Assembly (NCBI GenBank): GCA_963924555.1
Contig: OZ004585.1
Location: forward strand, 7,084,556-7,148,555
From: Crambe crambe
Taxonomy: Eukaryota; Porifera; Demospongiae; Poecilosclerida; Crambeidae
Length of the DNA: 64,000 nt
Direction: 5' to 3'
The notes under the pieces were generated by a model. The model saw only the letters and a program-made list of their open reading frames with translations. It had not been told where the DNA came from and made no database searches. Positions 39,833 to 52,700 of the stretch are shown here, piece by piece. A program made the translations under genes and the position numbers. The first letter of the stretch is position 1. Every line of letters begins with the position of its first letter.

Positions 39833-41513
39833 TGAAAAAAAGAAGTGATCTAATAATGATCAGCTGGCTAGCTCTTACTGGCCTTAGCTTTAGTAGCTAA
39901 TTGCCCAGATGTTTATGGTGCATGGGAATTATTCTCAGAATGAAATGTGCCCATGCACATTCTAGCTAACTTGCATCTCATCTGTTTAGCCTTTGTTCCC
40001 TCTCTTTTTTCACCATTCAATATGGACACCCCTCTCATAAACAACATAACCTGAAACTCAAGAAGATATTACCCTACGTAGTTGGTCAGGCCTGACCTGT
40101 TCTTTCTCTGTAAGCTGCTAGTGTGGTCATTACTTATGTATACCTTTGTCGCTTGCCTCTGTACACATTCCAAATTAATTTGTGTGGCTTCCATACTTCC
40201 AATAGATCTTAGCTTTATACGTAGGTCACTAGCACAGTTTTAGTAATCTGCAACTTAGCCGGGCAATAGCCTTGACTATGATTGATGTGATATACTACAG
40301 TCAAACCAGACACAAACTTTTTCCAGGCTGCCAGATAAGTGAATTAGTCTGGATAAGTGAAATAGTTCTAGCTTATAATAGTGTAGTGGTTAGCTATGCT
40401 GTAATTTTTTTCATAGGATTGTTGTTGTGCAGTTGCCATTACACATGCTTGTAGTGCATGTAGCTACTAACTATTTCCAAATCTGGTTCAGGATAACCTG
40501 AGATTCAACTGTACCATACTAAGTTTGTTTGCAATAATAGATATTGCGTAAAGTATAGCTAGCTAGTTAGAACCCACTAGCTATAGGTGGAGGAAGATGA
40601 TGGGGTACCAGGAGACTGCATGAACACAAAGTTTGCTTGAGTGCAGGGTATCCAAAATATATTGCACCTCTAAAACCTTCAATAGACTGAAAAATTTTCT
40701 TCCATATTACAATCAGTCGTAACTGAAGGGGGGCACCAAAGAGGAATCATTTCAAGGGGGATATGTCCCTGGTGCTCCCCTGGTTCCTCTGCATATGCTA
40801 TAATAAAGGAGTATATAGGAGTAGGCTTTAAGGATGCACCTTAAGTTAGGCTATAGACCAAGTACATGTATATATCCTCTTTTGTCACTACAGGTTGTCA
40901 ATTGCTATGACCCTTTGGAACTCTTTTAGACAATGCATCTCTATTTTCTTTTTGCAAGAACTGCTCCTCTATAGGGAAGAACATAGCTTACATACCCTCA
41001 TTTTTTTTGTAATTTAGTAGTGAAAAATGAGTGAAATAAGTGTTTTGTGAAACTTTAACCTTCATGACTTAGTTAAAGATCCTCCATTTAATCAATCTCG
41101 ATCTCCTTGTCCGGGCGGCGTAAGGCAGAGATATACTTGTAATTATAATATTGATCAAGATATCACACACACAGCCTCTCAAAATGGTCCCTAGCTACTT
41201 ATAACTAGCAAACACAGAACATTCTATAACACAAAAATTACATGCTGAGACAGACAAATAAACCACATGCTGACAGTTGAATCGCCACCTCTATTTCATT
41301 TGCACCTCGCATAGCTACTATAGTGAAAACAGTAGAAGGCGCACAGACCCTGTCAAAGGATAGTCTCGCAAGCCACACCCCCACCAACGCAAGGAAGGAG
41401 AGGGTCTGGTGACGCTGGTTGAACTTTTCTGGCAAACCGGATAGGGTATTCAAATTCTATTTCTTGTGTTTTCATGTGACGTACAAAGTTGTATTATACA
41501 ATCATAGATACTA
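39833..41513. other. No gene seen
   Basis: AT-rich, short random frames. A G-run precedes it at 39,212-39,226. Near 40,720-40,790 there is a GGGGGCACCAAAG ... GGTGCTCCCCTGG pair that may be a decayed foldback. Nothing else recognised. Confidence 0.35.
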
Positions 41514-43690
41514 AAGTGAGCACAAAAAATTTCTTCTAAATAAAAAGTTAAAGGGTAGATGTGGTCAAAAAAATTTTTTCTCTGTAAGTATCATGAAAAC
41601 CTTTCTTAGATCATGCATAAACTTGCCTCCAAACCATTTGAGTCTAAACTCAGTGGAAGTTCTATGGCACCTTTCTTTTCTACTAATTAACTTCATTGAA
41701 ATTCACTTCCTGTTTGTGGGCGTGGCCTCTTGTGACGCAGATGTGGGAGTAGCTATGGTATAGTGGTTTTGCTATCACAATTGTGAGCCAGAGAGGAGCT
41801 GCCACAGAAGCGAAAAGTGAAGTATGTGTATGTGGTTGATTGCTGCAAGCTCAGAAAAGCTATCCAGAATGTCTTCGGGGCTGAAACTACAGTGAAATTA
41901 GACCTTTTTCATGCCGTCCAGAGAATCACAAAAGCAATGTCAAAAAAACATCCACAGTTCCATAACTGTATAAGAGATTTCAGGCTAGTTTTTAGAAGAG
42001 ATGGTGATGTGAGTCATGAAAGACAGACACACACTGCTTCTAAAGAGAGAGACTATTTCTTTTAAATTAGCATCCTTTAGAGAACGATGGAAAGGCATTA
42101 CTGATGGATTTGGAAATCATATCCTGACATCTTCATCAATGGAAGCTATTAATAATCTAGATAAACATGTTGAATCAGGCTGCCTATCTGATATTCCTCC
42201 CAGTATGGGTGTACTAACAGAAACGAGCATTTTCACCGGCACTTAAAATCATTAATGGATCGTACACGCATTGGCATTCTTCTTGCTTATGCTCTATTAA
42301 CTGTTTTGATTCATGCACATAACAATTCAGAAAACCTGGCTAGCAAAAAATTTGTTGCCACTAATGCATTTGTCACATGTTCTTGCTCAGGTAAAGGTCA
42401 TGCACCTGTAGGAATCTATCCACAGGCAGCAGATCAGGTTAATCACAAATCAATGGGAAAAAGATAACTCCATTGAAGAAGTACCATCACTTGAATTTTA
42501 TAAGAATGGTATTGCCAAACTTGCATTAATAAAATAACTGGAATTTATGAAGCTTGATCAACTATCTAAACAAATTGTTAACTGCTGATGAACCAAAGCT
42601 CAGTCAACCTCCAAATATAGTCACCAATGATGTGGAGAAGCTCATAGCAAGTGGCCTCACTGTTGAACAAGTTGCACCTGATGGAAATTGTTTCTTTTCT
42701 TCAGTAGCAGTTGGTATTCTCCATTCTGTGACTTCTTGGTCTAACTGCCTGGAGAAAGTAGGGCTTAAAGAAGAGGAGGGCTCAGTGGCCTTGTGAGGTG
42801 TCTAAGGAATGCTTTTATTCGAGAATTGCTTGAAAATAGTTCAAAGTATCAACCATTTTTTCGTTGACGGTGTTGTGGAAAATTACAATGCTGAAGCTAA
42901 AAAATTTTTGCAGGATGGTTTTTTGTTGGAGCACTTGGAGATTTGATGCCAACAGCAATGGCAGCAGTACTACAAGCACCAGTAATAGTATTTTCTTCAG
43001 AATTATCAAAAGAGGCACTTTATTTTACATGTCCTGATATCATCACAAGTAAAGCCAGCATTTTTGTACTCTATCAGGCACAATTAAATCATTATGATGC
43101 TGTTGTAAAGGTCTACAATACAAGCCCAAGCTCTGGTTCACCAAACAAGTCTTTGCAAGTTCATTGCAGCTGTGGAATAAATAAAAAAAAAAAGATGATA
43201 CTAAATCCTGCTGTCCTTCACCTATTTACTCATCAAGATGTAAATGCTTCAATCTGTCACAGCCATGCAATTCACTTTGCCGTTGTAAGAATTGCAATAA
43301 TTCCAATGGAAAGAGGCCACCCAGTAAAAAAACGATGAAAAGGAATAGACAACCACTTTCCTCTCAGATGGAACTCCTACACCACACCAAAGCATTTTGC
43401 ACAAGAAAGGGGCCAACCTCTAAATGAAGGAGTATGGTCAGACTTTGAGGCAATAATATTGTGGGAGATTTATAGCATCCATAAGGATTCATTTGAAAAT
43501 TGGTGATGTACTCAAAAAATCCAGTGTGTACTGAACAACTGATTTTTAGAGAGAAAAACTCATCCCAAGTTCAATCAAAACTCAATAAGTTTATAAGAAT
43601 TGTGGGTTCTTTCCATGCTATAATAAGAAATAAAAACAGCACACAAGAGGAGTCTATCATACACCAGTACTGTGTACTACATAACTAGGG
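41514..43690 (+). pseudogene. Decayed DNA transposon: transposase-like, OTU peptidase and cysteine-rich motifs
   Basis: Starts with AAGTGAGCACAAAAAATTTC, the same end as MITE family 1. Behind it, broken frames show a transposase-like block (VKLDLFHAVQRITK, then DFRLVFR and MDRTRIGILLAYALLTVLIHAHN), then an OTU-type cysteine-peptidase block (VEQVAPDGNCFFSSVAVG, with a matching LNHYDAVV near 43,080), then a Cys-rich CXC-like block that continues only after a frameshift at the A run near 43,181-43,191. At least four frameshifts or stops split it. OTU domains are known in some Mutator-like and related transposons; I cannot assign the superfamily. No right terminal repeat was found before 44,220, so it is probably truncated. 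Confidence 0.65.
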
Positions 43691-44229
43691 CAATGTTCAA
43701 CATTCAGTTGACAGCGAGCGAGCAAGCATTCTTTAGTGCTACAACTCTTTAGAAGATTAGTTTATACAGGGGTGTATCCACCACTCTGGTTGGTCCGGCT
43801 TCTATGTACCTCTTATCTATCTAGGTACCCTTGATCCATGTAGTTACAGTCTGGAATGAATTGATGTCCTTGGTATAAGACAAGAGAACCTATCTTCTGT
43901 TTTTTTCTTAATTGGGTCCAACTTTGCACGCATGTATTACAGTAATATAGGTATGCAATAATTGTACATTGAGGTGCTGGACAAAAAAATAGCTACTGTT
44001 TTGATTGTGAAATGAGATTCATTATTAGTGGTTATTATACTCATTCTAATAAAATGGAAAAAAATCTGGGGGTGTGGCACTATAATCCATAGGGAGTCAG
44101 ACTGGAAGGTCTTGTCACTATAGTCATAAACATGATTAAAAAATAACCAATAATATTACAAAGTAATAATAATTTTTAGGCTTAGTTAACAAAAAAAATA
44201 ATAAATCAGAGTATATAAATTATGTGTTC
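43691..44229. other. No gene seen
   Basis: AT-rich intergenic space between the decayed transposon and the 3' end of the kinase/Kelch gene. A GAGCGAGCAAGC word at 43,715 recurs at 23,948. Confidence 0.4.
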
Positions 44230-47200
44230 TCATAACTGACTTGATCTTCCTTTGAATATTCCTACATCCACCCGCTTGATTCCCTCAGAATTTAGTGGCT
44301 GTTGGCCTCCCAGAACGACGATCCTGTTGCCAGGCAACTTCAGGCACGTGCAGTACTTCCTATCGTAGGGAATGCTTCCAACTCTTTCCCATTTAGTGCT
44401 CGCCTCTTTCTTTAAATTGTAACTGAAGACAGGGCCATGCATGGAGAGGCTGGATTGCAATGCCACTTCACCACCTAGAGCCAAGATTGACTTACGATGG
44501 ATGCTCAAAATTGTGGAGCAAGGACTTGGGATGTTTGGCAGTCTCTTCCAAATGGTCTTATCCTTGTGAGAAATGCGAGTTAGAACCGGCAGGAGAGCAT
44601 AAAAGACCACGTTCTCAGTCCCATCGGCGGAATCTGAAGTAATCGAACCGGCCACATACAGAGTGTTTTCCACAGTTGTGCACGATATATCGGTGCACTT
44701 CTCTGGCAAGGGGGCACATAAACTCCAAATCAGCTTCTTTGAATCGATATCGTATTTTTCAACAGTGTTCACTCCAATTAAAATCAGCCAGTTTTCATAA
44801 AGAATGACTTTGGGAGAGGATTGTGCGTTCAGGAGAGGAGGGTAGTAGTTGTCTTTCCATTGTTCAACTGTGGGGTCCCAAACTGTCACCTTGGTGCTTT
44901 TCTTATTGGACGATTCGATCCCCCCTATCGTTACGAGGGTGTTACGTACAGCGACCATTCCGAACTCCCTCCGAGGGCAGGGAGGTAGTTTGGTCCAGGC
45001 ATCTGGAGATGAATGATCGTAGACGAATACTGTGTGGGCATGGTCTTTGGATTGAGCCCCTCCCACATAAATGCATCCTTGGAGGAAGACAGCACATGGG
45101 TACTTGGAGAGGGCAGCTGGAAGGTCGGGCAGTTGCTCCCAAACTATATCCTGTAGAGATTAAAATTAGCTATTAACTTTTGATCAGCTTTAATTCTTTG
45201 GTAAGATCATCTCAAATTGAGAGCTGAAGTATGAAGAAGTGATATTATTTTTATGATAGAAGAAGTGTGTGGCAGGGGCTGACAAATGTAAGTGCTTACA
45301 AACGTAAATGCTTACATTTTTCCTCTTGAGCGGACTGGCTGGAAGCTGGAGCTCACTTATGACTTGGCTAATCTCAAACTCCGTCTGTCTTACAATCTCA
45401 TCTTCCTCTTCCCTAAGTTTCCTGGCTCTCTCCTTCACCTGTGATAACATCTGCTTCTGCAGGTCCTGCAATGATACATGTAGCTATAATGCTCTTATTT
45501 TCTAGCTGAGCAGAATCTTACATTATATATATATAGAGGGGGTGGTTCGGTTTTGTCTTAAGGACCTGTTTGTGGATATGCAGTCACAAAAAGGGATGGT
45601 TTCTTCTGGATAGTTATTTAGTCCTTATGCTCCATAATAGTTTGACTACCTCCACACCAAATTTCAACCTAGTTATCTGGTCAAAATATTCTAGCTTCAT
45701 TTATCAGGATAAAGATTGACTTGATCTCGCTAGGTTAGCTATAAGTGTTACATTATGTTGATATTGTGTCAATATGCTGAGAAGTGTCAGGACAACATGT
45801 GAGGGAACACTTCAATCTTATCAGAAGCTGTAGCTATACCTGTTTCTGAGTGATGCTGGACAGCAATTCTTCAACTCGTGCAAAAGCTGCCACCTTCTCT
45901 GCCTGCAATGTGAAGTTACAGTGGAATACTTTGAAAAGTAGCAGTATTGGGAAAAATGAGTTGGTGTTAAGTGAATCCTCTGATACTTGGGACCCAGCCA
46001 TTGTCCTTCGTAGAGAGGTTATCCTCTTTTGGAGGTTATTTTTGTATAGAGTACAAAAGTACTAGCTAGTTGAAAGGTGTGTGTCCCCTCTGTCCTTTAT
46101 CGAAGGTTCCACCATATTTAACTACCTGGTTCTGCTCCATTTGTCTCTCCAGCTCTACCACCTGCATGCTCTTCTCTGAAATGACTCTCTCTTTTTCCTC
46201 CATTTCTTTCTCTGACTTCACCTGGAGGGCACAGAGAGGAGTGGACTCAGTCAATGGGACTCAGTCAATGGAATGCATTAGAGATGAGGAGAGGGGCATT
46301 GGGAGGAGGGGGGAGGAGGAGGAGCGATGGGAGGGGGAAGGAGGGATCATTTGATGGGAGAAGAGGTTGAGAGGAGGAGGAGGAGGAGGAACTGGGGGAG
46401 GGGGGAGGAGAGACTTGGGGGATAGGAAAGGGGAGAAGGGAGAAAGAAATGAAGACCAGAGTTGTAGGGAAGGGGAAGGGTGGTTGTACTCACCCGCTGC
46501 GACTTGATTTTTCGCTCCAATTCTTTATTTGCTGACACAAGTGTCTGTATTCTGTTTTGAAACTAAAAATAATTACACAAAGTAATAATAATATTATACT
46601 TCAAGGACCTGTACTTATTAGCTACACTTTATCTACCTCTTTTCTCTCCTGGGGTAACATTTTGTGAAGACTGTCCTGCTGGTGAAGCAACTTGATTGTC
46701 TCCATGCGTCCAAGTGCCTCATTGTCGCCAGGTATCCTCCCAGTCTCCTCCACCATTTGCCTCATCCGGGCCAGAACATTCTCTGCGGAGGGTCGCCCCT
46801 GGGGATCATTGCTCAGACAGTCCTTGCTGAGGAGCACCAGAGGGTTCTTGTCACCTTGGGGGAGCTTAATGTCCATTTCTTTGAAGTATTCTCGCCGTCT
46901 GTCCTCTTCGGAGAGGACCTCGATGCATTCCGAGTTGTCAGGTTGTGCAAAGGATGAGAGGAGGAGAGTGTCAGGGAATTTCTGAAAAGGTAATTCATAT
47001 CAGTGATGGGATAAAGGAGATGAATGTTTCATAGTTAATACGAATGTTCATACCTCCTTTAAGATACATTGCATAAGTAAACTCTGAAACCAAAAAAGTG
47101 TCCTGATTGATTCATGGTGAATATAGCTAGCTATACACATCTGTAATAGAAGGTTATGCCATGATCATACTGGAGCATTCTAGCTATTCATGAAGGTATC

Positions 47201-49184
47201 AATTAATAATAACTACTCCTAGGACCACAGATAGCCTCGTTCCCAGGCTTTCCTTCTCACTAGTAGATGAAGAGTTACCTTTTCTTCAGTGAGAGACTAT
47301 ATCTAGTGAGAGAAGAATGGCAGAAGAAGGCACAGACATACCGCTATAATAATACTGTGAAACCTGATAACCCTATTCAGAGACCAAGTCTCTTTAAAGA
47401 CCACTTGGTTAGCTACGTATGTCCCAACAGTGCTTGTAACTTTGATTTTGACCTCTGTAAAGAGACCACCTCCAGGTTAAGAGTTGGTGGTTTATATAGC
47501 TAGATGGATTTCACTGACGTACAGACTAGACCATTAATCATCTGATCATGAATGAGGTAAATTATAGCTGCCTCAGCAAGATGCTAACAATGAACAATGA
47601 ACTTTTGGTCATGAATCTCATTACAAGACCTAGTGAATAATACCTTGATTCCAATTAAGGCAGTACATATACTAATAGCTAGCTATGCATAATCATCCCA
47701 GAAATAATGGCATGATCATGTCCTTATATATAGCAGTATTAATTTATGTGCTTAGCTAGAACATCATAATATGATCGAACTATAAACTAGCATGAGGGAC
47801 TCTGGTGATGTGGTGGTTTCATATTCTCTATAGCTGGCTAATAATGTTAAGTCTTGACAGTTATGCATAGCTCTACCAAAGACACTAATTACACCACTGC
47901 CTATTATAGCATATAGGCTTTGCTACTAGCAGCATTGAGAGCCATTGAGATTGCAATAGGTCTGCAGCTGCAGTGAGCTAGCTAGCTACTTGTCTTTCTT
48001 GACCATGCCATTAAACAACATTAGTACAATTAAGGACAGAGAATGGTAGCCATGTTGTCACCAATCTCGTGGGGAATGTTTAAGAAGTTGGGACATGCTA
48101 TTATTACCTATAACTATGCACTTGGTTAACCAGCTAATTCGTGCTCATTTGCACTCCCCTCACTAAATGGAGCCTCGCAATTAGATGTGCACTTTCAGGA
48201 TTTAGGAAGTCCACATTGAAGGCTTTCACTATTAATACTAGCTAGTTCTAAATAACCTTAGCTAACTCACTTGTATCACACAGAACAGGATCAAGTGTCC
48301 AAAGGAAAAGATGTCCAGACTGGTGTCATTTCGTTTACCGACATGCTCAAATTCTGGAGGTATGTAAACCATCATCTTTGCCGGATACTCAAATTTATCT
48401 GTTGTTCGGCTGAAAGCAAGATGAGTTAGACTAGAATTGCCGACATCTGTGATCTTAGCCACGAGAGAGGAGCTGAGAAGGATATTATAAGCAGTCAGGT
48501 CTCCGTGAACTATCGGTTTTGGGGACTGAGTGTGGAGATAGAGTAGACCCTTTGCGATGTCTTCTAGAATGCTCTGCTTGAGTACAAGAGGGATACTGCT
48601 CTTCAACTCAAGATACTGGTGTAGATTATTGTCCATCAGCTCCATGACAAGAATTGGTAGGGAGTAGTTTGGCAACATACATGTGCCGATCAGTTTGGTG
48701 ATGTTTGGGTGGTCTATGCCTGCGATTCGCTTGCATTCTTGGACGAAATCTGTCACAATCACTTTCGACTGTTTAAATGACTTCTCATATATCTGATCGT
48801 GGAGAATCTTTCCAGCATAAATGTTATGTCCTACCTTCACCTAAAATGAAACAACAAAAGAATCAGAGGGAAAGACATGGTGCATATATAAACTTTCTAG
48901 AAGATTGAACGCACTGGAGCAGTGGTCAATTACATAGCTAGGAAGATATATAGCATTCATACATTGACAAGGTTTAATATTTAGAGGTCCCACTATATAG
49001 CTAAATCAGCGAGCAAAAAGAAATAGGTTCCTGTAGATTAGCTAGTTCTCACCTTTTCCACTTTACCGAATGTTCCACATCCCGTTGACAAGACACTGCC
49101 TGTAGGCTGTACGTTGTACATGAGCAGGTTCTGATGATCGTCATTATTGTAGAACTCCTGGGAGATCGCTTCTCTGCTGGCCAT
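44230..49184 (-). CDS. Protein kinase, coiled-coil, Kelch-repeat protein (791 aa)
   Basis: Nine exons on the minus strand: 49184-49053, 48840-48271, 47083-47054, 46981-46637, 46562-46494, 46221-46126, 45902-45840, 45465-45316, 45150-44230. Every intron is phase 0 and the ATG at 49,184 is clear. Residues about 30-315 form a tyrosine-kinase-like domain: glycine loop GCGTFGKV (35-42), lysine 55 in YAGKI, Glu79, HGDLTAYNILL (156-166, Gly for Arg in HRD), DVG (176-178, for DFG), PPE (205-207), DIFSFG, and a C-lobe arginine in PQGRPSAENV. Catalytic Lys, Asp158, Asn163 and Asp176 are present, so activity is possible. Residues about 340-485 are a Glu/Lys-rich coiled coil, spread over four short exons. 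Residues 486-791 are Kelch repeats (LVTIGGI, LALGGE, IVVLGGQ), a binding propeller. No signal peptide or membrane segment, so likely cytosolic. Confidence 0.88.
47084..48270. other. Large intron of the kinase gene
   Basis: No gene seen. 47,340-47,470 has a GTGAAACCTGATAACCCTAT ... AAAGAGACCACCTCC stretch related to the ACAGTGGAACCTCT dispersed repeat family at 52,400, 54,400 and 63,500. Confidence 0.4.
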
Positions 49185-49756
49185 TATGTGCAGCTAGCGT
49201 GTTTGCAAGGTGAGGCGAGGGAGGGGCTGATTTATCATTACGTCACGTGGAGTCACGAGCTAGCTAATATGTGCGCACATGCGCTGCGCGATCACAGCAG
49301 CATGTCGACCTTTTACCACAAATTATTATTGTCAGCAAGTCAAGATAAGAACACAAGTTAAAAAGATAATTGGAGAACACAACACAACTAGTTTTAGAGG
49401 GCTTCACCTCTAGCTCAGAGCGGAGGGGGAAAATAAGCGAGAAATATGAAATAATATACAGACCTGCATTAATGGAGAGAGAGGAAAAATCAATGTTACT
49501 GTATAAGAGCACGTTTCTGGTGAATGCAGAAAGGTTAACTAATAGTGCAGTGTTTTCAAAAGAAAATAACCAGTTTGAAATTATAATGATAATCAGGAGA
49601 TGTATAATTGTGGAAAAAAAGAGTCCAAGAGTTAACATAAATAAGATTAGTATGAGATTATATGATTCTGATAAATAATATGGTTTTGTGCAAGTATGAA
49701 TTTTTAAAAGTGTTTCAGCAGCTACTTTTGCAAGGGGTGAAAGGTATATTTATCCA
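49185..49756. other. Intergenic region upstream of the kinase gene
   Basis: 572 bp between the DOK-like stop and the kinase start, both genes being on the minus strand, so the kinase promoter should lie here. GC-rich words (ACGTCACGTGGAGTCACG, 49,240-49,258) include a CACGTG E-box and a TGACGTCA-like half-site near the start codon. No other gene. Confidence 0.45.
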
Positions 49757-52700
49757 TCATTTCAAACACACGTTTTCCATGTTCCCACTTCTTCGTTTGA
49801 GCGATAAACGTCTTCTCTCATTGTTGTTACCGTTTGAGTTTGCTACCATTTCCTCGCTTCTTGCCGTCACGTTTTCATACGATTCCTGTCCATGCGACCC
49901 CCTCCGACCTCTGAACTCCCCTTCATGGTTCTCGTAACTTGGTTGGTAGACACGTGGCACCACTCCTTTAAGATCCTGAGGTAAAGGATGATTCTCATAA
50001 TTAGAGGGTCTCTCCTTAGGGTTTCCCCCCTCGTTAATAGTCGGTAATGTCTCGTAATTAAGAGAGTTTCTTGGAATACTTTGTCTCGAATGGAAATGTT
50101 GCAATGTATTGTATTCATCTTTTCCAACCTGTGGGAGTGGAACGGGAATATTTTGAGATGGTGATGGCTTTAGTTCTTCAGGTGATCCCTTAGGAGATCC
50201 ACCCGATGCGGGTCTCATGAAAACGTATCCTTCTTTACGATACTTGGGATGCTCCATTCGAACATATTCATCCTGCATGCCCTCAGGGACAGGTCCATTA
50301 CCCTCTGGAGGGGCGTGTGCAGTATAATAAGGATGTCTTCGCGTACGCACGACGTCATAGAGGTGTTTTTCACCAGATTCACCATCACCATCCATTTGCC
50401 CAGTGATACAACCATCTGTCTCGTCTGGAGGCGATTCAGAAGATTCAGAGTGAGGATCGATATCAAAAAGAGGTTCTGATAATTCCCTCTCACTGAAACT
50501 GTTACAGGGTGATTGGATGCTATTGCTACGAGCAATCACACATGGATCTGAGTCCCGTTTACGTCTAATAGAAGGGTGCTTGTCCAAACGAACAGGGGGT
50601 CCCTCCAGGGTTGGGGGAGTCTTCTCAGAGCTTCCCATGGAGTGAAAACCAGAGTCGTGGTCATGTGACTTGCTACGATTGAGGAGGTGGTTGTGGTAAC
50701 CCGAGGAGGAGGAGGAGCTTCGTCGTCTTGTGACCGAGGAGGAGTTTTGTTGAGAGTCGAAGGAAGCTCTAGGGACGTCGTACAAGCTCTGAGGTTGGGA
50801 GTTCATGGCGATGGCTCGACCGTCTCCTTGGAAAAGAAATCTATTTGGGGAAAGAAGAAAAATTGAACAAGTTGGAAAAAATTGTATAGGGGGGGGGGGG
50901 GGGCACATTGCAAATATCCCTCTATATAAGGAAGCCAATTGCTACTATCAAATTATAGAAACCCTGCTAAGTTTAGAACAATTTTGACATTTCTTTAAAG
51001 CATTAGGGTCTGTATGACTACATCACGAGTCCCGTTTCACCATGGCAGCTATGAAAGGAATGTAAATGCATGTACCAGTAGACAATAAAGAGATTTTGGT
51101 GCCAGTGTTACGACCTGAGAGAAAATGCCAACACATTTGCTATGACTGGATGGACAATAGGTCCCAAGATCAAGAATAGAACAAAAGACGAAATGTAGTG
51201 GATTCTTGGAAAAATAGGCGACTGGTCTTTGATGGCTATTGAGGCAATTATTCCATACATAGTCGATGAATTAGGTCTCGTGAAGTGTTTCTTGACAGTT
51301 TTTTCTTTTTGAAGCAATTGAAGGTAACCCATCGACGAGGCTTGGATAGTGAGCACTTAAGTTCTTTTTCTTTCATGCAATTGTCTATAGAAAAGCAATG
51401 CTGCATGGTAACTATATTTGATACCACGATCATTATCATGATTAACTGAATAGAGTGTGGATGACAAATGACAGACTATAATCCTCGAGCTTCATTAAGA
51501 CTCTATGAAAGATTTGCAGGTGAATAAGACATGAAGTTTATACAGACTACTCAGATTCTACCTGTAGGCCTAGAGCCTGTAAACACAAGACAGACAAAGA
51601 CTCATTGTATCAAGGGGACCCTATAAACAAGACTCCAGAAGCTGGTGGTCTAGTCTGGTATCCACAACAACCTCATCCCCTACTTGGTCTATATTATGCA
51701 CTCGTTGGACACAAACAAACTTGTAATTAAAGGAGCTGAATACACCTTTGTCTTAATTATGAATGCATGCACCCAGAGAACGAGGACAAGTGATCACACA
51801 AAAAATGTGACCAAATTTCCCTGAAGAATTATCTTTAACCACAAACCAATTAAACGTCAATTGCCCATGAAACTCCCTCACCTCCTCCCTAATTCTAATA
51901 AGGTCAATACCCAACATTTCCCCACATAGAGAGGTACTACATCATCAGGTACTGTATGTCCAGAAAATAATGATAGGAACATACCAGATGAGCAGGAAAA
52001 TTGACCAGCAAATATCACATAAATTTTTTTTATGAACTTACTTGTGCAGTGTCTCTCTCAATGCTTGTGCATCATTCTGATATCCTGTATACATCCACAC
52101 CAAACCAGGACCCCCCTCACACCGACGGCCGATCTCGATGAAGACCAAGTGTCCGGTTTTGCCAGTTCTTCGCATCTTGTCGCGATCCCATGTGACCACA
52201 GGTTGGCTGAGGTCGGTGGGGCTCAGGATGTCCAGCTGTCCCATGGTGTAGTTCGGGATGCCACTGCGGAGTACCAGAATGTGGAGACCGATCATACCCT
52301 TTTTAGAGCCCACTTCCTCAGGCAAGATATAGACTGGCCAAACTGAATCTGAGAGAGAGAGAGATAGAGAGAGTCATTCATATTTGATACTTTTTAGAGT
52401 GGAACTAACCCCTGAAATGGAGACACCTCTGTATACAGTGGAACCCCTCTATTCCAACCCCCTGAAATGGAGACACCTCTGTATACAGTGGAACCCCTCT
52501 ATTCCAACCCCCTGAAATGGAGACACCTCTGTATACAGTGGAACCCCTCTATTCCAACCCCCTGAAATGGAGACACCTCTGTATACAGTGGAACCCCTCT
52601 ATTCCAACCCCCTGAAATGGAGACACCTCTGTATACAGTGGAACCCCTCTATTCCAACCCCCTGAAATGGAGACACCTCTGCATACAGTGGAACCCCTCT

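Noticed and set aside
41238..41453. Minus-strand frame of 71 codons
   Set aside because: No conserved motif, no neighbouring exon, and it lies in otherwise featureless DNA.
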